A DNA stretch of 64,000 nt from Formicarius rufipectus (Eukaryota > Chordata > Aves > Passeriformes > Formicariidae). The notes beneath the pieces were generated by a model. It saw nothing but the letters and a program-made list of their open reading frames with translations, was not told the origin of the DNA and ran no database searches. Positions 48,647 through 63,200 of this stretch are shown here, one piece after another. Each line of letters opens with the position of its first letter. Position 1 is the stretch's first letter. The position numbers and the translations under genes were made by a program. The stretch covers positions 294,031-358,030 of the forward strand of contig VXAU01000779.1 in NCBI GenBank assembly GCA_013399695.1, in the 5' to 3' direction.

Positions 48647-51600
48647 TTATCACACTTTAGATTTTTACTATTTTTATCTTCAGCTGTAAAAAGCTTCTCA
48701 TATCAGTTCACAGGTGGAACTACATTGCCTGAGACTGAAAACATTCAGCTGAGAGGACAGATACTGCTTTCAGAGCAAAAACAGATTAAATACTGCCATG
48801 TGTTCTTTAATCATCTTCCTCATGTATCCAGCCAGTATTAAACAGATAGAAGGGAATGGGATATTTTTAAGACAAGAAGGTTTTTCATCAGTAGCTTTTT
48901 TAAATCATCCTGTATTACCCTCAGAAACCTCTTTAGCCCTCTATGATGAACAAAAATCATATTTTTTTTCTCCCATTTGATTGCCTTCTTCCTAAGAGAT
49001 GGGAATGGACCCAACTGAAAACATGTCCTAAAGGGCAATGTTGGATTTCATTAACCATATACTTCATCATATTCTTAAGTTTTGGTGGGTTTTTTTCCCT
49101 TATATTTTATCCACAGGATTAGGGAGGGGAGACAAGAGAAAGTTCAAGAACTACAGCTCATTTATTTAGCTTCAGTAAAAACAGATATGTGAAGTCCTTC
49201 TTGTAATGTGTGTCATTTCCTTAGACATTTGTTATAAACTGTCTATATATGTAATTATACAGGGGAAAAAAAAAGTAAGCAGAAGGCTCCTTCACTCCTC
49301 TCAGTAAATATTTTTGTTCGCTTGTTTTTTGGAGTTTGCTTGTTTGTTTGTTTTTTAGGAAAAGCTCCTCTAGATGGAGACTTTTGTTTGTTTATTTAGA
49401 ATGTCATTTCAATGGATTGCTGTGTGCTATGTCCCACTTAAGGGAGGAAAAAGAACCATTTTTTCAGGAAGTTTTGTCAGTAGTATTAAAAAGCCACTTG
49501 GCATAAGGAAAAGAAGCTCCACTCTTCAGTATTTTCAGTATTATCTTCACAGCATCTTTATTTCTGTCAAATGAAGCACATCTGGAATTATGTTACATTA
49601 AAGGCAATAAATGGAAATCAGAGACATTACCAGAGGAAAAGGTAAACTTTATTACTACATATGTAAAATATTGAAGCATTAAAACAAAACAAAATATTAA
49701 CACTACTTGAAATAATATACCAATCATTGTTCTTTCAGATATATTCTTTTTGTTTTAACTGTCTTGGAGGAATCTCATTATCCAAAATAACAAAAAAGTT
49801 ACAATTAAATTAACCCAAGTCTTCTAAGAAATTGGTCTGCTAATTAAAACAGCTTTGCATTGCTTGGCTTTGACTTTATGGGTAGAATTTTTCCAGTACA
49901 GGGTGAAGTGGAACTCAAGTTGCAAATATAAGACTTAATGCTTCTAATCTTGTTATTTCACGTTGTTTCATAACATTATAACCCACTGGTCTTAAAACTG
50001 GTTCCAAAATCTGAATATTGATTTCCATCTCAAGGGGAAGAGTTTTTACTTCTTGCTCTTTTTTTCTCAAAGTCAGTCTGGTCTGTGTCAAACTAAACAG
50101 TGGCACTCTGCATAAGTTTATGAGTTTTAACTTTCACAGTTATTCCTTTTGGGACACACCAGTATGGAAGGTTTTCAGGTTATTTTTATTTATTAATTTA
50201 GGAAATACAACATTTAGTGTATCATTGGAGCAAGACTTCTCATACTATGCCTTTTCATATGTTCTACAACATGTATGTCATTCCTTGACAGACTAATGAA
50301 TTGGCTCCATTCTGGTATGGAAAATCCGTTCTCACTCAGAGAATATTTTTACTGCAATCTTCTTGTGTTCTTCAAAACAGACAATACATATTTACAAAGG
50401 TTGAATATTTATAATTATTTCACTTGACTAAGCATGTTAGTATTTATTATTTTCCATATAAGTTATAGTTATTGCTTTATCTGATCTTGTGTTTTCCATT
50501 CAGTTAGTTAAAGATTTGTGGCCTGCTTTCAACAGAAAGCTATAAAATTCTCACTGTTTACAGACCTTCACTTCATACAGACTACATAACCATTTAACCC
50601 AACTTGCAATTACTTAATGTTTTCCACAGGCTAGTTTGTATTTAATTTGTAATTTTTAGAATTGATTTAGAATCCTGAAATATGAGAAGCTTGCATGTTT
50701 TATTGACACTTATAATTTATAAGCCAAATAAATTGCTACTACCTAAGGTCATCTTAAGGGCATATTTTAACAAGTTCATCTGGTTCTTATCTCTGTTCTT
50801 GCACTGGATTGAATTTATATATGTTTTAAAATTAGTTTGGTTTTGGGTTTAGGTTTTTGGGGGTTTTTTCAATTAAGTATAAATTTTGAACAATATCCTT
50901 TTCTTCACGTATCATGAGGTGATTCTATTTTGAAAGACAATCTTGCTGATAGCAATATATGATTCAGGATTCTGTATCTGTTCTGTCAGGTATAATGTCA
51001 AAAACAATTTCTCTTACCTGACAAAATACAATAATTTCTTGGAAAAAAAATAAAATACCAGAACTAATGTCCAAATTTATTCTAACCAAGTTGAGGTCTG
51101 TTTATAAAAGATGATAACAACAGATTCATGTACTAGAGGAATATTAAATTGCTAGTGTAGCTGTATAAATCTCCTTAAAAAGTTATTCTACAGATGAAAA
51201 CATTCATCTCTCTCAACAGAAAGTGAGAGGATGGAAAAATATCATTTGCAGGAGATGTCCTTCTGAAGAACAGGACTTTACCTCAGTAAATCTTTGAGAC
51301 TTGCAATCATTTAAAAATCAGAGAAAAATAACTTTAGACTCCCCAATAGATAACAAAAAGAGTTGTGTGCAAACTTTCATGCAAATACATTCAAGTTTTG
51401 TGGATGGAAATATGTATGTTTAATTATTAGTGAATGGAAATAAAGATTTTTAACTCTTACTGCAAATTCCTTTTTCCTTTCTGCTAATTGACATATAAAC
51501 ACAAAAATTGGATAGTAAAAAAAAAAAATAAATACTCAAGCAATGCCTCAAACTCACACAAAAGTTTCATGGAACATTAGATCTGTCCATCAATTTATTC

Positions 51601-54173
51601 CTATAATTGATAATCCCATGACCATAAATACATGATATTGTCCTAAGACCATCAAAGAAATGTCATGAGATCAGTTGAAAGCTTGACAATTCTTGGTATG
51701 CTGAGTGATGCTATCTATCTGTTATTCTATTTTTATTTCTCACAGTTTGGTGAAGGCAGTGGGTTAGAGACTTCTGTATTTATTCACCTTATTCTCCCAT
51801 ATGTGGGAAATATTAGACAAGGTGAATGTAAAGCCAACATTGAACAGGCCAGTACTTTCTCACAATAACAGTGTTTCAACTCTAATCTTGTTCAGCTCAC
51901 ACACTCATATGACCAAAACCTTGGTCACTCGAATACAAGAGCCATTTAGGCTCTGGTCTTAGTATGACTTTAAATAGAAAATTAGTCTCTTCTATTTTAC
52001 CTTTCTTTATGAAGAACTCTGTCCAATCTTTGGTTACAGTTCTAAGAGTTAAGTAATAAGACTACATGGGGCAAACCTACCTCAAGGTGAAGGTGATGAA
52101 TTTTTTATTGACCTTCAGCCAGACTGGATTGTTTCATCTCCTTATTTCATTTTCTGTTTTGGAATTGTCTAAAGAGGATAAAATTGAATGCACAAAACCA
52201 GCTTCTCCCTTGTGTCACCCTTGTCCATAAAGCAGTCATCGTTTACTCACCAGATTTATGTCTCAATCAGCAGATATGAGAACTGGACATATTATTCTAT
52301 GTGTTCAAGTTCTGGGCCAGTGGGCTCAGCATTACTCTGTAAGATTTAGTTCTGATTCTTACTGTGACAATTCCCACAACTGTGATGTCCATTCATTATT
52401 TTGGCTGTTCAAGTGTTGTCCTGTAACAGAGGATGAGCATTCCTTGCTGCTTATTAGTGCCCACTGCCATCCGTGAATGCTTAACACAGCCATGATTTGA
52501 ATAGTAAGATACAAATCCACTTGGGCTTTTCGACTTCCCTCCACTGTCAATTTTCTACTAGGTGTGTGTGTGACTGGAATATGACCAGAGTATGATTTAT
52601 GTTGCAAATAGCCAGTGTGATTTAGGAATGAAGACCCCATTATCATGATATCAGCAATGGACTCTGCAGTCATATAAATCTCATCACAAGAGCCAACAGA
52701 AAACATAATGGGAATATGGCTGTCCAAACTACTATGCCATTAAAATACAGGAGAGCAGGATGGATATTGAAGAGATATTTTCTTTCATGGAGATTTGATG
52801 AACCAAATCTTTTAAAAACAAAACTCTCACCAGCCAAATAACTTTTTCTAATTAAATAGTACTAGGTTTTTAATAATCAAATTGTCCTGGCAGCTGTACC
52901 ATGGAAATGAGTTACACAGGTACTAATGAAATGTAGTTGGGTAACTCAAGTGGGACTTCTTTGGTGAGGAGGTCCAGGAGATCTGATACAATCAGAGGAT
53001 GCAAAAAACTCCTCAGGTTGGGGAAAGGAATAACTTTGTAATGTAGCACAAGAATTAACAGGAAAAGAGCTTTATTCCATGTATACACAGCTGCAACAGT
53101 AACCTTTTTTTTATTAGAAAGTAAGAATTTTTTACTAATGTGTGCCTACAAATTTCCTCAAATATCTTCTGCCTCTTCTTCCGCCAGAGGACAAAATCTG
53201 CGTAGGTTTATTCTTTTCCTTTTTGTCTTTTTTTTTTACAGTAGAAAAAATTAATTCAGTAAAAGAATTTGTCTCTCTCTCCTTTCAGTCCTCCTCTGAT
53301 ACCAGCTGCAGAGGTTTCACACACATTGCTTGGCAGCTTTTGGCACTGTGAAAATAAGACAGCCCTATACCCTGCTGCTGATTTACACAGGAAAACACCA
53401 TACATTCCCTCAACACAGATTAAAGGGTGTGAAAGCCTCTTTGATGGGGAGGTTCAAAAGAAAAATAAGCTTTATATATCTTCTTCACCTGATAGACTAG
53501 TATACTTACTCAGGCTAAATGGTTTAAATATGCTGATTTGTCAGAAGCTTTAAACTTGAAAAGAAACCACGTTCAGTTGCACTATCTGAGTAAAACCAGG
53601 TTTTATACATAAATTTTTCAACATGTTAGGCAGTTGTGAACTAATGAATCATCTTTGGTGCTAACCATTTAATTAGCAACCAGCAGGAGTGAAGTTTTTG
53701 CAAATCAGGAAGGCTCTTTTTTCATTTCTCAAGTAAATATGAAAGGAAAATGTATAAACCTTTTAGATCTGTCTGGATAGCCCTGCACTGTGCGCAAACT
53801 ACAGGTTTGCCTATTTCTTAGGGGCTTTCCTGCCTTCAGCAGTCCTTGTGGTACATGTCCTAAACAAACATTTTAAAAGCTCATTTGATTTATTCTATTA
53901 TTAAATACAATGTTACAAAATCCATCGAAGCAACACTGAAATGAAAATACAAGACCTCTGCAAGTTTTCACCAGACACTTCAAACTCTTCCACCATTCCC
54001 ACTAGTTTAGAGATTAACATGTTTTTCAGTATTCTTTCAACATTCCCAGGGTATGGACACTTTGACATTTCTTACCCAGTTAATTATAAAACCTATTTCC
54101 AAACTGCAGTCCTTATGATTACATTGCATTGCAGAGATCGTGTTAAAGTCATAGTTACTGATCCTTATGAAAA
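48647..54173. other. Unique non-coding sequence
   Basis: Five and a half kilobases with no gene or transposon that I can name. Minor simple sequence: a GTTT patch at 49318-49358, a G/T-rich patch at about 50837-50868, and an A run at about 51518-51529. The longest open frame is minus 52359-52727 (122 codons), unrecognised and overlapped by a plus-strand frame. Confidence 0.55.
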
Positions 54174-54261
54174 CAGAAATACGGAATGATTTAGGCTGGA
54201 AGGAACCTCAATTATCACCTCTAAATTCCCCCTGGGCAGGGATATTACCTTTCCCAGGTGA
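54174..54261 (-). mobile_element. CR1 LINE 3' tail, antisense
   Basis: CGGAATGATTTAGGCTGGAA, then GGAACCTCAATTATCACCTC, CCCCCTGGGCAGGGATATTACC and TTCCCAGGTGAACAGG. This is the reverse complement of the last 80-90 bases of a CR1 element, with many substitutions. It is strongly 5'-truncated. Confidence 0.85.
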
Positions 54262-55050
54262 ACAGGCCACAGATAATAGCACATAATCAAATAATAGAGG
54301 ATTCCATATGTTTTATTTTTACCAATTCAATTAATCTTTCTCCACTGTTCTGATTTATTTCAAAGAAATGGAAAAAAGTGAATAAAGACACACATGAGAT
54401 CAAGAAACTATTGAGATTTTAGAAGCACATAGTAAGTTAAATAATGATTTTCAGCTGGTCATTCTCAGAATATTGCTTCTTCATGACTTTTTCATTTTAA
54501 ACTTTTTGAAAAGAGCAATCAGATACCTAATTATGGAATAATTGGTAAATCAAAATACATAGATTATATTCACTTGCAATTTCAGAGTATTTTACCCAAA
54601 CACAAAGCTCTTTAGCATTTTATAAAAATTACTAAGGCATTTTCCTGTTGTATTATTGGTCAGCTGTTGGCCTGAAAGGAGAATGAGCTGAATAATTCAG
54701 TGGAACCTCCATTTTGATGGTTACAATCAGTCAATAAAAGATAAATAGAGAAATTTGCCATATCTTGGCTCTTGGAGCTTCCCAGTTTTGCTGTGCATGG
54801 GAACCCCACTCTCATCCACAGTTCTTCCACCCCACCAAAATTCTGACTAAAACCAACACAACTGAGGGACACAAAAAGGGGCTTGTCCAGTCAACAAGGT
54901 GGTGTAGGAATGTCTAAAACTCTTCAGGTTCTTCACAGTCTACTTGTTTTCTCTTAAAATATTCATTCCTTGGATGAGTAGAGTTGACATTCATGCTTAG
55001 AAACATATGATTAGACAACTATTTAGATCACCATTGTATTCCCTGTCAGG
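54262..55050. other. Unique non-coding sequence
   Basis: No feature recognised between the CR1 tail and the poly-A tract. Confidence 0.55.
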
Positions 55051-55068
55051 AAAAAAAAAAAAAAAAAA
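55051..55068. repeat. Poly-A tract
   Basis: Eighteen consecutive A with no identifiable retroelement body upstream. Confidence 0.85.
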
Positions 55069-55138
55069 GTGACCCAAATACAAGAGATTTATCTAGGCAG
55101 TCAGAAAACACTTTCTGTAGGACTTTAATGCAGGCTTA

Positions 55139-55179
55139 TCTTCTTCTTCTTCTTTTTTCTTTTTCTTTTTTTTTTTGGT
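55139..55179. repeat. Pyrimidine-rich (TTC)n/(TTTTTC)n tract
   Basis: Five TTC units followed by longer T runs broken by C. Confidence 0.85.
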
Positions 55180-58100
55180 AGAAGGAAATTTGGGGGTGAA
55201 AAAAATAACTAATAAGCAAGTTTGTTTTAAGATATGATTCTAATTAATGAAGACTTTGCTGAGGAACTTCAGCTCAGCTGGAATCAGATGCTTTTTTCAT
55301 GGAAATTAAATGCAAGCATAATGATTCAACACTGAAACATAAAGTAGGTTTTGCCAGCAAGACAGCAGGGTACATAATGAAAGAATGTTCTTAAAAATAG
55401 CCTGCTGCAACCCTGTTCTTAGTAAGAATCAGTAATTTCATGTTTGCTTTATATATACTGCAGAAATCCTTCTCGCACAAAGCGCTAGACTTCTTGTCCA
55501 TTCTATTAGTAGACATTTATTCATTATGAGGCAATTCATTGTGCTAATGGAAATAAATTATAAGATAGCTTTTTGTGAAAGCCTAAGCACAGAAATTAAA
55601 GTTTTCTTATCTTATTCTTTTCCATAGCTTTGGAAAGGGAAGAGTTTGCACCTGTCCTATGTTTGATACAGATCACATGATACTTCTCTATATGATGCCC
55701 ACAGATAAATCTCAATATTCAATGAAATCAGGGAAGAAATATGAAATAAAATAATTTTTTTTTTATATCCTTATAAAATTAAAAGTTTAATTGAGGAATG
55801 GGCAGCATATGTATATGCAAGGGAAAACAAACTGTCAGAATATGGAACCCTGTTACAAACTTTCAAGATACTCTAAGCATTTTGAGACCCAACAACTGTA
55901 AGATAAAAGGTATATGTCCACATAATCCATATATCAGCACATTAGAGCAACATTATTGTAAAAGGGAAATAGACAGGATTCAGGAGCCTGCTCAAAATTA
56001 CAAATCATCAACTTCAACATAAGGATGGCCTAAGTAGTCCTTTCCTTCCCTCCACAGACAGTAGAGAAAGTGAAACAGTTAAATAGATACGGTACTGAAC
56101 ACCAAAACTGAGACATGGCTTCCTTGCAAAAGTAATTTATAATACAATCACAGTAAGCACAAATCTATGTATCATGAGAGATAAATAAAAAAAAAGCAGC
56201 AACAGTAAAATGGGTCTTAGACCCCTACTTATTTTTGGCTTGTAGTTAAAGTTTATGAAATAGGTCTTCAGGCTTTCTTGGGTAAATTGCAGAGAAATAC
56301 TATTAAACCACTGAAATAGTTTAAGAGTTTAAGAGGGGAATAGACTGAAATTCACATGTGGGTTCACATTTACATTCAGAGCTCCAGCATTCAGGTACCT
56401 CATCTTCCCATGTTGAAATATTACCCTATTTTCCTCCCTTGAAATGGTCTCAAATGAATTTGCTGCAACCACTGCAGCTTCCAAACCTACCTACTGATTT
56501 ACATGGCCCTACACAATTTCTGACACGTGATGGACAGTGAAGACATGAAGAGTTTTGATAAGCAAAAGTTTTCCAGGAGATTTTGTTTTAGAGTGGAGAA
56601 AAGGTAAAAGGACAAATGCACGTGAGAGGATGCAGAGAGAATTTGGATGCAAAAAGTCCATTTTCTGTGGGAGTTTGTCTACACCAATTCACCTTCCTGT
56701 GCCATCTATTGACACCAACAACCAGAGCATCTCCATCAGCCCAGTCCTTCAGGCAAGCAGGAAAAATGCAAAGCTGGCAATTTATTTCTCTTGGTTTTCT
56801 TTTCTTTCTCTTCACACTTTCCTTTTCCTATCTGTTCTTGCCACTCCTGCATTATCTTGTTATTTTCAACACATCATTTTCATATTGAAGTCCCAAACAA
56901 ATATTCATGAAGTTACACTTTATATCGAATTCAATTTGAAATATTAAGATTTTTGTTGGCAATAAAACTTTATGGAAATCTTACAAGGAAAACTGTTTGT
57001 TCTAATGAGTCTCAGACCACTGTAATTCCACTACATTAAGATAAATATCCATCTAAATGTCTCTTTTGAATGGTTTGAAATTATTCCCATCCATCATTTT
57101 TTGTACACTCACAGCAATTTCAAGTATGTATTTTCATAGCAAACACTGTCTTACACACAAAAAAAAAATTCTAGGTATTATATGACATTTTAAAATAAAA
57201 TTTACTGCTAAGTTATAGAATGCTTTAAAAATTATTTTTGTTATATGCAATGAAACACTTTACTTGAAAACAAAATTTTTGTCATTTTTATTTCTTTGCA
57301 TTTTAATTCTTTCATTGATTTTTACCAGGTCATGAATTTAAATTATAGTGAATGAACAACAGTGAATTCAAAGATTCATGTGTTTTGGGCATACCTTTTT
57401 TTCATACAAAAGATAATAATAAGAGAAAATTTTTGCTGTTAAACAATATTGTTTTCTGTTGCACTCAAAGCACAGGGGAAGAGAGAGACCACAAGTCCTT
57501 CTGAGAATGCTATTATTGCTCCTTGGTTCATGCACAGATTTAGATGTGATGGATGAAAGACAGAATATGTAGGGACTTTTTATTTATTTAGCAAAAAAAT
57601 TGTTAATTCTTTGAGTCAGGCATTTGTTCACCAGTCACAAACTACTTTTGTCATACACAGGACCCTCAAACCACACACAGCAGTCGTAATAAGTAAAGGT
57701 GCCCTTGCATGTCGTTCAGTGCATGGTAGATGCACATCTGTGTTATTCAATATATGGACCATCACAAAACAGTTTAAAGGAAGAGGGTCAAGAAGAAACC
57801 AGGAGTTCCACACTTGTGCCAAGTTACTGACATGACTGATGTTACCAGAAAATAAACAGAGGGAAAAGAACAAGTTGTGGGAATTCGCTGGTGCAACAGC
57901 CAAAATTGGGCTCGTTTTCAACCTGTTTGCACCAAACCCTTTTAGCTGATAAAGCATCTTGAGTGACAGAATGCATTGACTTCACAGACCAGAAATCAGC
58001 AGAGTGGAGTTCACTCTCTGTGCAAGTGTCAGAGTGCAAGCATACCCACAGAGTTCCTTAAAAACTCATTTTTCAGGAAAATGTCCACTGAAAGGATTGT

Positions 58101-59139
58101 ATCTATAGGCTTTGAGAAAACAAGCTTCATATTTTATAGTATGGATCAATCAAAACTAATATATTTACATTTGATTCTTAATTATTTTTCCCCAATATGA
58201 TACTCCTCCTTCAGTAAATATATCACAAAACGCAGAAACCACTTAAACTACAACACAGCTCAGTTTTGTATGCACATTTACATATCAGGGTGTATAGATC
58301 CAGTCTTGGAGAACAAATACTATATCTTCATTTGGAAGAATTTTAACTGGTGTCTTCAGTGGAATATTTTAATAATATTTAAATAAGATTTAATTTCCCA
58401 TGTATACTAGATAACAGATCCCTCTCATCTGAGTCCAGACACCATGGTGAAGGCAACAGTGTTGAAGTATGTCTTTTCCTCTATAGCCAAGAGAAAACCA
58501 CAAGTTGACTCACCTGTATATATTTAGCTGCACTGTCTGGTCACAAAGGATGTGGAGATAAATGCACTGTTAACTACACAGGTAAAGATAGAGTGAAAAA
58601 TAAGAGAGCTACGACAATGATAGATTGCATCACTTAGTTCTCTAATGACTTTAGAGCAAAAACAATTTAGTTTTCTTTTAAAAGACATCTGTATTATATA
58701 TTCTGAAAAGTAAATTAGGAGAAAAAACTTTAATAGTTTCCCAGAAAATTCTGTTGTGAAAATACAGTTGCATTATATGAAAAAAAAAGGTAGTGATTTC
58801 CATGTTAGTATAATGCATTACTCTTGGAAATAGAGAGGCAAAGGAGATCTTTCCATGGCAGGAGACTGTACCTAAATGTGCCCAGAAATACATAGAGATC
58901 CTTTTATCTTATGACATTCTTTTTCCTAGTTTTTCAAACAGAAAAAATGGACAAGTTAAGCATAGATGACAAATTTCTTCGTTTTTCCACTTCCGGTAAC
59001 ATTCCAAGGATTTTTTATGGACAAAAACCTAGACAGGCTATTTTAATGGGATTTGTTATACCAAAGAGTAACAAGGGAGGGTTGAGGATGAGAAGCCCTT
59101 TAGAGATGAGTTGCAGTGACGTCAGAAGAAGTTGCTTAT
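55180..59139. other. Unique non-coding sequence
   Basis: AT-rich, with no gene or named repeat. The longest open frame is plus 56555-56947 (130 codons), hydrophobic toward its C-terminal half; frames on the minus strand and in another plus frame overlap it, and I do not recognise it. Chance is the simplest reading. Confidence 0.5.
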
Positions 59140-59760
59140 AAAATCATACAATCATAGAACGATCTTGGTTGGAAGGACCTTAAAGCCCATCCAATGCCAC
59201 TCCCTGCCATGGGCAGGGACACCTTCCACCAGCCCATGTTGCTCCAAACCCCATCCAACCTGGCCTGGGACACTTCCAGGGATGGGGCAGCCACAGCTTC
59301 TCTGCTCAACCTGTGCAAGAGCGTTGCAGAAAACAATTCCTTCCTAATAATCCTATCTACAGTCTGAAGCCATTTCCCTTGTCCTGTCCCTCCAGGCCAT
59401 TGGAAATGGTCTCTCTCCATCTTTCCTGTAGCCCCTTCAGGTTCTGCAAAGCCACAATGAGGTGCCCCCAGAGCTTCTCCTCTCCAGGCTGGACAATCCC
59501 AGCTCTGCCAGCCTTTCCTCCCAGCAGAGCTGCTCCATCCTCTGCCCAACCTGGTGCCTCTCTGGACTCTCTCCAGCAGCCCCGTGTCCTTGCTGTGCTG
59601 TTCCCCAGGGCTGGGGCAGCTCTGCAGGGGGGTCTCACCTGGGCAGGGGGGCAGAGGGGCAGAATCCCCCCCTGTCCTGCTGCCCACGCTGTGGGACCAG
59701 CCCAGGGCACGGAGGGTCTGGGCTGGGGCAGTTGCAGACTCTGCCCCACCAATTTGTGTC
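59140..59760 (-). mobile_element. CR1 LINE copy, antisense, 3' end and end of polymerase
   Basis: The plus strand begins with two ATCATA-type repeats (AATCATACAATCATAGAAC), then TTGGTTGGAAGGACCTTAAAG, CCATGGGCAGGGACACC, GGGATGGGGCAGCCACAGCTTCTCTG and CTGGACTCTCTCCAGCAGCCCC, the classic antisense CR1 order. A 231-codon minus-strand frame (59831 down to 59136) contains the LLERVQR block and, further on, a RLSREAV-APSLEV-ARLDG block of the CR1 polymerase C-terminus, but the sequence between is out of frame, so an even set of frameshifts has occurred. The preserved terminal repeats suggest a younger copy than the one at 19024. It is not coding today. The plus-strand frames at 59313-59856 are antisense shadows. 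Confidence 0.95.
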
Positions 59761-60174
59761 CTCCTGATGGGAGGAACTTTTTGGTCCTCACCTGGATTTG
59801 AATGGAATGTTATGGCAAATAGACAAAACAAACAGATTTGCTTTGGGGCAACATGATTTGAGTCCAGCTCTGGTCCTATAGGCTGTCTTTATACCATCCT
59901 TATGTGTTGTTTGCTGCAGAGAACTGAGAATATTCACTGTATGAGTCCAATGTCACCATTATTGGTGACTCCATTAATAAGCATATATGTTCCATTACCT
60001 CAGTGGATGTTTTACACTGATGATTATAAGCAATAATATAGTAATAAACAATTAAGGTAGCAATCTATAACAGTATATGTTAATGCCTTTGCCTCATGTG
60101 TCCACAAAGATTTACAATTAAAATCCAAATGTAGATTAACATATATATTACTTATTGCTACCATATTTATTTGG
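59761..60174. other. Unique non-coding sequence
   Basis: No feature recognised between the CR1 copy and the A-rich tract. Confidence 0.55.
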
Positions 60175-60250
60175 AAAAACAAAAACAAAAACAAAAACAA
60201 AAAAACCAAAAACAACAAAAACAACCAAAAAACCCCACAACAACAACAGA
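60175..60250. repeat. A-rich (CAAAAA)n/(CAA)n tract
   Basis: Four CAAAAA units, then mixed CCAAAA and CAA units with a CCCC run. Plus-strand A-rich; the minus-strand frame across it is Phe/Leu-rich low-complexity peptide. Confidence 0.88.
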
Positions 60251-63200
60251 AAATTGAAATAGAAGTTTTGCAAAGATTTTCAAACACATACATAAAATAC
60301 AAAATTTTGAGTTGGATAATATACTCTTTAAAATTAGGGACCTTGAAGTTTGTTAATCAAACATTACTATTTTAGAAATATTCCTCCTCTTTTTTTACAT
60401 CAACCTAAATAAATAATCTAAACCTTTGTTAACCTGGTACTGAGTATCTTCACATTATGAAGATTTATTGATTTATATTTTACTGAATCCTTATTACCTG
60501 CCTCCCACACAATCATTTTATTTCCCAGAACTGGTTTTCACCAGAACTTATTAACTGTATGAGCCTCATAATATTTTAAGCAGTACCACTTCTGTTTCAT
60601 TAACTTTTTCCCTGATCTCCAGTAAATTTTTCTTTTTATTTTTGTAGAGATTTCATAACCTTTTCATATCTTGCTGAAATGGACTCAGACTTTTTTTTTT
60701 TTTTTTCATTTTAATCATTGGGTATTAAAAATATGTCAACCTTCACCTTTTTTACTCTGAAAAGCTGTGAAATATTTGATTGCGTTTTCCACTGTTTAAA
60801 TTTCCCAGCTTTTACTTTGAAGCTGTAAAACAGTTGCTAGTTCTATCTAAACAGACTTTCATTAGACTATCTAAATGAATGTTATTGCTTGAATATATTC
60901 CCAGGGTATTTTCAATGTCTATATTTCTGATCATCTTCTGCCAAAGATTACCCAAGGGGAAACTGGTTTTTATTTTTTTTTTCTTTTTGGCATCTATGCA
61001 TTGTCCCTCTTTTTCAATCTTCATTAATTTTTGCACTCTGCTTTTGCAGAGGTTGATGGTTCAGAAGAAAAAAAATAAAAAATTGTTCTATTCTCACTGA
61101 AAATGACAATAAAGGTTGTAAATGTAAATTTTAGGAATAATGGTACCAATGGTAAATCAGAAATACACACAAAAGTTAAAATATCTGGAAGGTTATTTAG
61201 AACACAGTAACTGAACAGACATCTAATATAGTTCAAAATCAAAAAAGGAAAAGGAACCCATATAAAAATCTTGTTAATTTTTGCCTTTTTGTCCTTAGAG
61301 AATATCTGGGATTCAAATATAACATTCTAGTTAACATGGCTTTCAATCAATTCAGTTTTAACAAGTATCTTTTTCTCACAGGGGAGAATTAAGAAATTTT
61401 TCAAATTTGCTTTTTATTTTTTTTAAGAACTCATTTCTAGTCATCACTTCAAGATTCAAGACTAAGAAAGGAAACTTTATATTCTCATTAAAGCAGCTTC
61501 GTAACTACATGGCTCAGCACAGTAGTAGATACATCAAATGAGCAAGGAAGCTCTTAGCAAGTAAAAATTAGACAATAAAATAATTTTGCTGTTTCTGGTG
61601 TTATATCTGGTTTAATGCTTCATAATTTCCCGACATAAAGCAAAGCAAGTCTTGCATTGATTTTGAACGCTCAGAGTTGGGGTTTAAAGTCAGCTACTAG
61701 AAAAGTTTGGATCTGAGAGCCTCAACAGCCCCTATTCAAAAGAATGATGTCCCCAGTGCTAGCAAATAACAATATTTTAACTAGAAAGCTCCTTGTTTGA
61801 CATTGCCTATCTACACAGACACATTTGTCTGAAATAACTCTGCAGGTAATCTGGGAAATGCCACCATACTAAAGGTTAATTAAGCAGTAAGACATGACAA
61901 ATCATGTCATAGTGCAAATCTGTACATACCTCAGGAAGACAATGAGGCAGAAGGTAAAGCAAAATGCCTCTGGTGCACCAGAGCTATTTATTTACTACAA
62001 TGAAGGCATACTGAATATTTTTTTAAAAAGGTTTTCAAATATTTCAGATATCCATTTGCAGTTTCTAAACACAAAGTAAGAGGTTGGAGGAAAATTTGGC
62101 CAAACATCTCAAAAGGGTTACAGTACAATTCTGAACAAATACAACCAGGCCTATAGAAACAACAAGATCTTGGACAAAAGGACAATATATCTCAGTGAAG
62201 AAATGCTTCTGGAAAATCAAATTAATGACACGTTTCACTGCTTTTCCTTTCTCTTAAAGCACAGGAAGTTATCCGGTACCCTTACAGGTAGAATTAACTG
62301 TAGAGGTTTTCTCTGGAGTAACACTAATCTGAGTCCTGGACCGGTGATGAGATGGCACAGACAGGTTGTCAGACCTAACTATAGGGGGAAAAGAAATCAA
62401 ACCCCAGCATGGTTCTTTATTTCCAGCCATAAATTAAGTTTTCCAGCAATTAATCACTTGTGACATAATGATTTGATTCTTTTTCTCAATACAGATTTTG
62501 ATTGCAATCCTGGATATACTGCACATCCTGCCTTCTTCCACTCTAAACAACCTCATGTGATGTCTTAATTTTAATTACGTACTCAATTACAATCATAGTC
62601 CTCCACCCGAGGTTTCATGCTAAGAAAATAGAGTATGTCAGTCAGAAAGAGCAGGCTAAATCAGAAATCATGTGGTGGGGCTGCTGCAGCAAAACTTTGC
62701 CAGATGCAGTTATTCTTAATGATTCTAAATTATTTCAATTTGTTTATAACTAATTTAAAACTCATTCTCAGTGGTAATTGTATTTTATATGATTATACCA
62801 CAGCAAATTAGTATGTATTAAATCTCTCTCAATTCCAAAACAGCTGAGCTGTTGTTTGATCATTAGAGTAGGAACATGCAGAAAGGAATTTATTGGGGGT
62901 TTTTTTACAAGTTAGTGGGAGAAAAGAGGGAACAAAAGTGCCTTTGGAATAATGGACAAGTGATGAAGAGAAAAGGTAGGAAGTTTTGGCAACAGCTTTA
63001 TTTAGGAGTCCTGACCAAGTCTTATAAACACTTGTTTTCCCACCTGTGCCCCATGGGTAAAAATCTTTTCTTCACACCCTTTGATTTTCTATGTATTTGG
63101 AAACTAGTTAGTGAAGGGAATGGTGTTTCTAGCAGACATGGGGCTGCCTTGTGATATCAAAAGGGCCCCCACTGACATTATCATGGTAAAAATTATCATC

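Noticed and set aside
56023..56050. Sense CR1 tail (GATGGCCTAAGTAGTCCTTTCC)
   Set aside because: Only loosely similar to the CR1 3' box, with no terminal ATTCTATG repeats.
56555..56947. 130-codon plus-strand frame with a hydrophobic C-terminal half
   Set aside because: Overlapping frames on both strands, no known family, no exon signals; likely chance in T-rich DNA.
59313..59801. 162-codon plus-strand frame
   Set aside because: Antisense shadow of the CR1 copy at 59140-59760.
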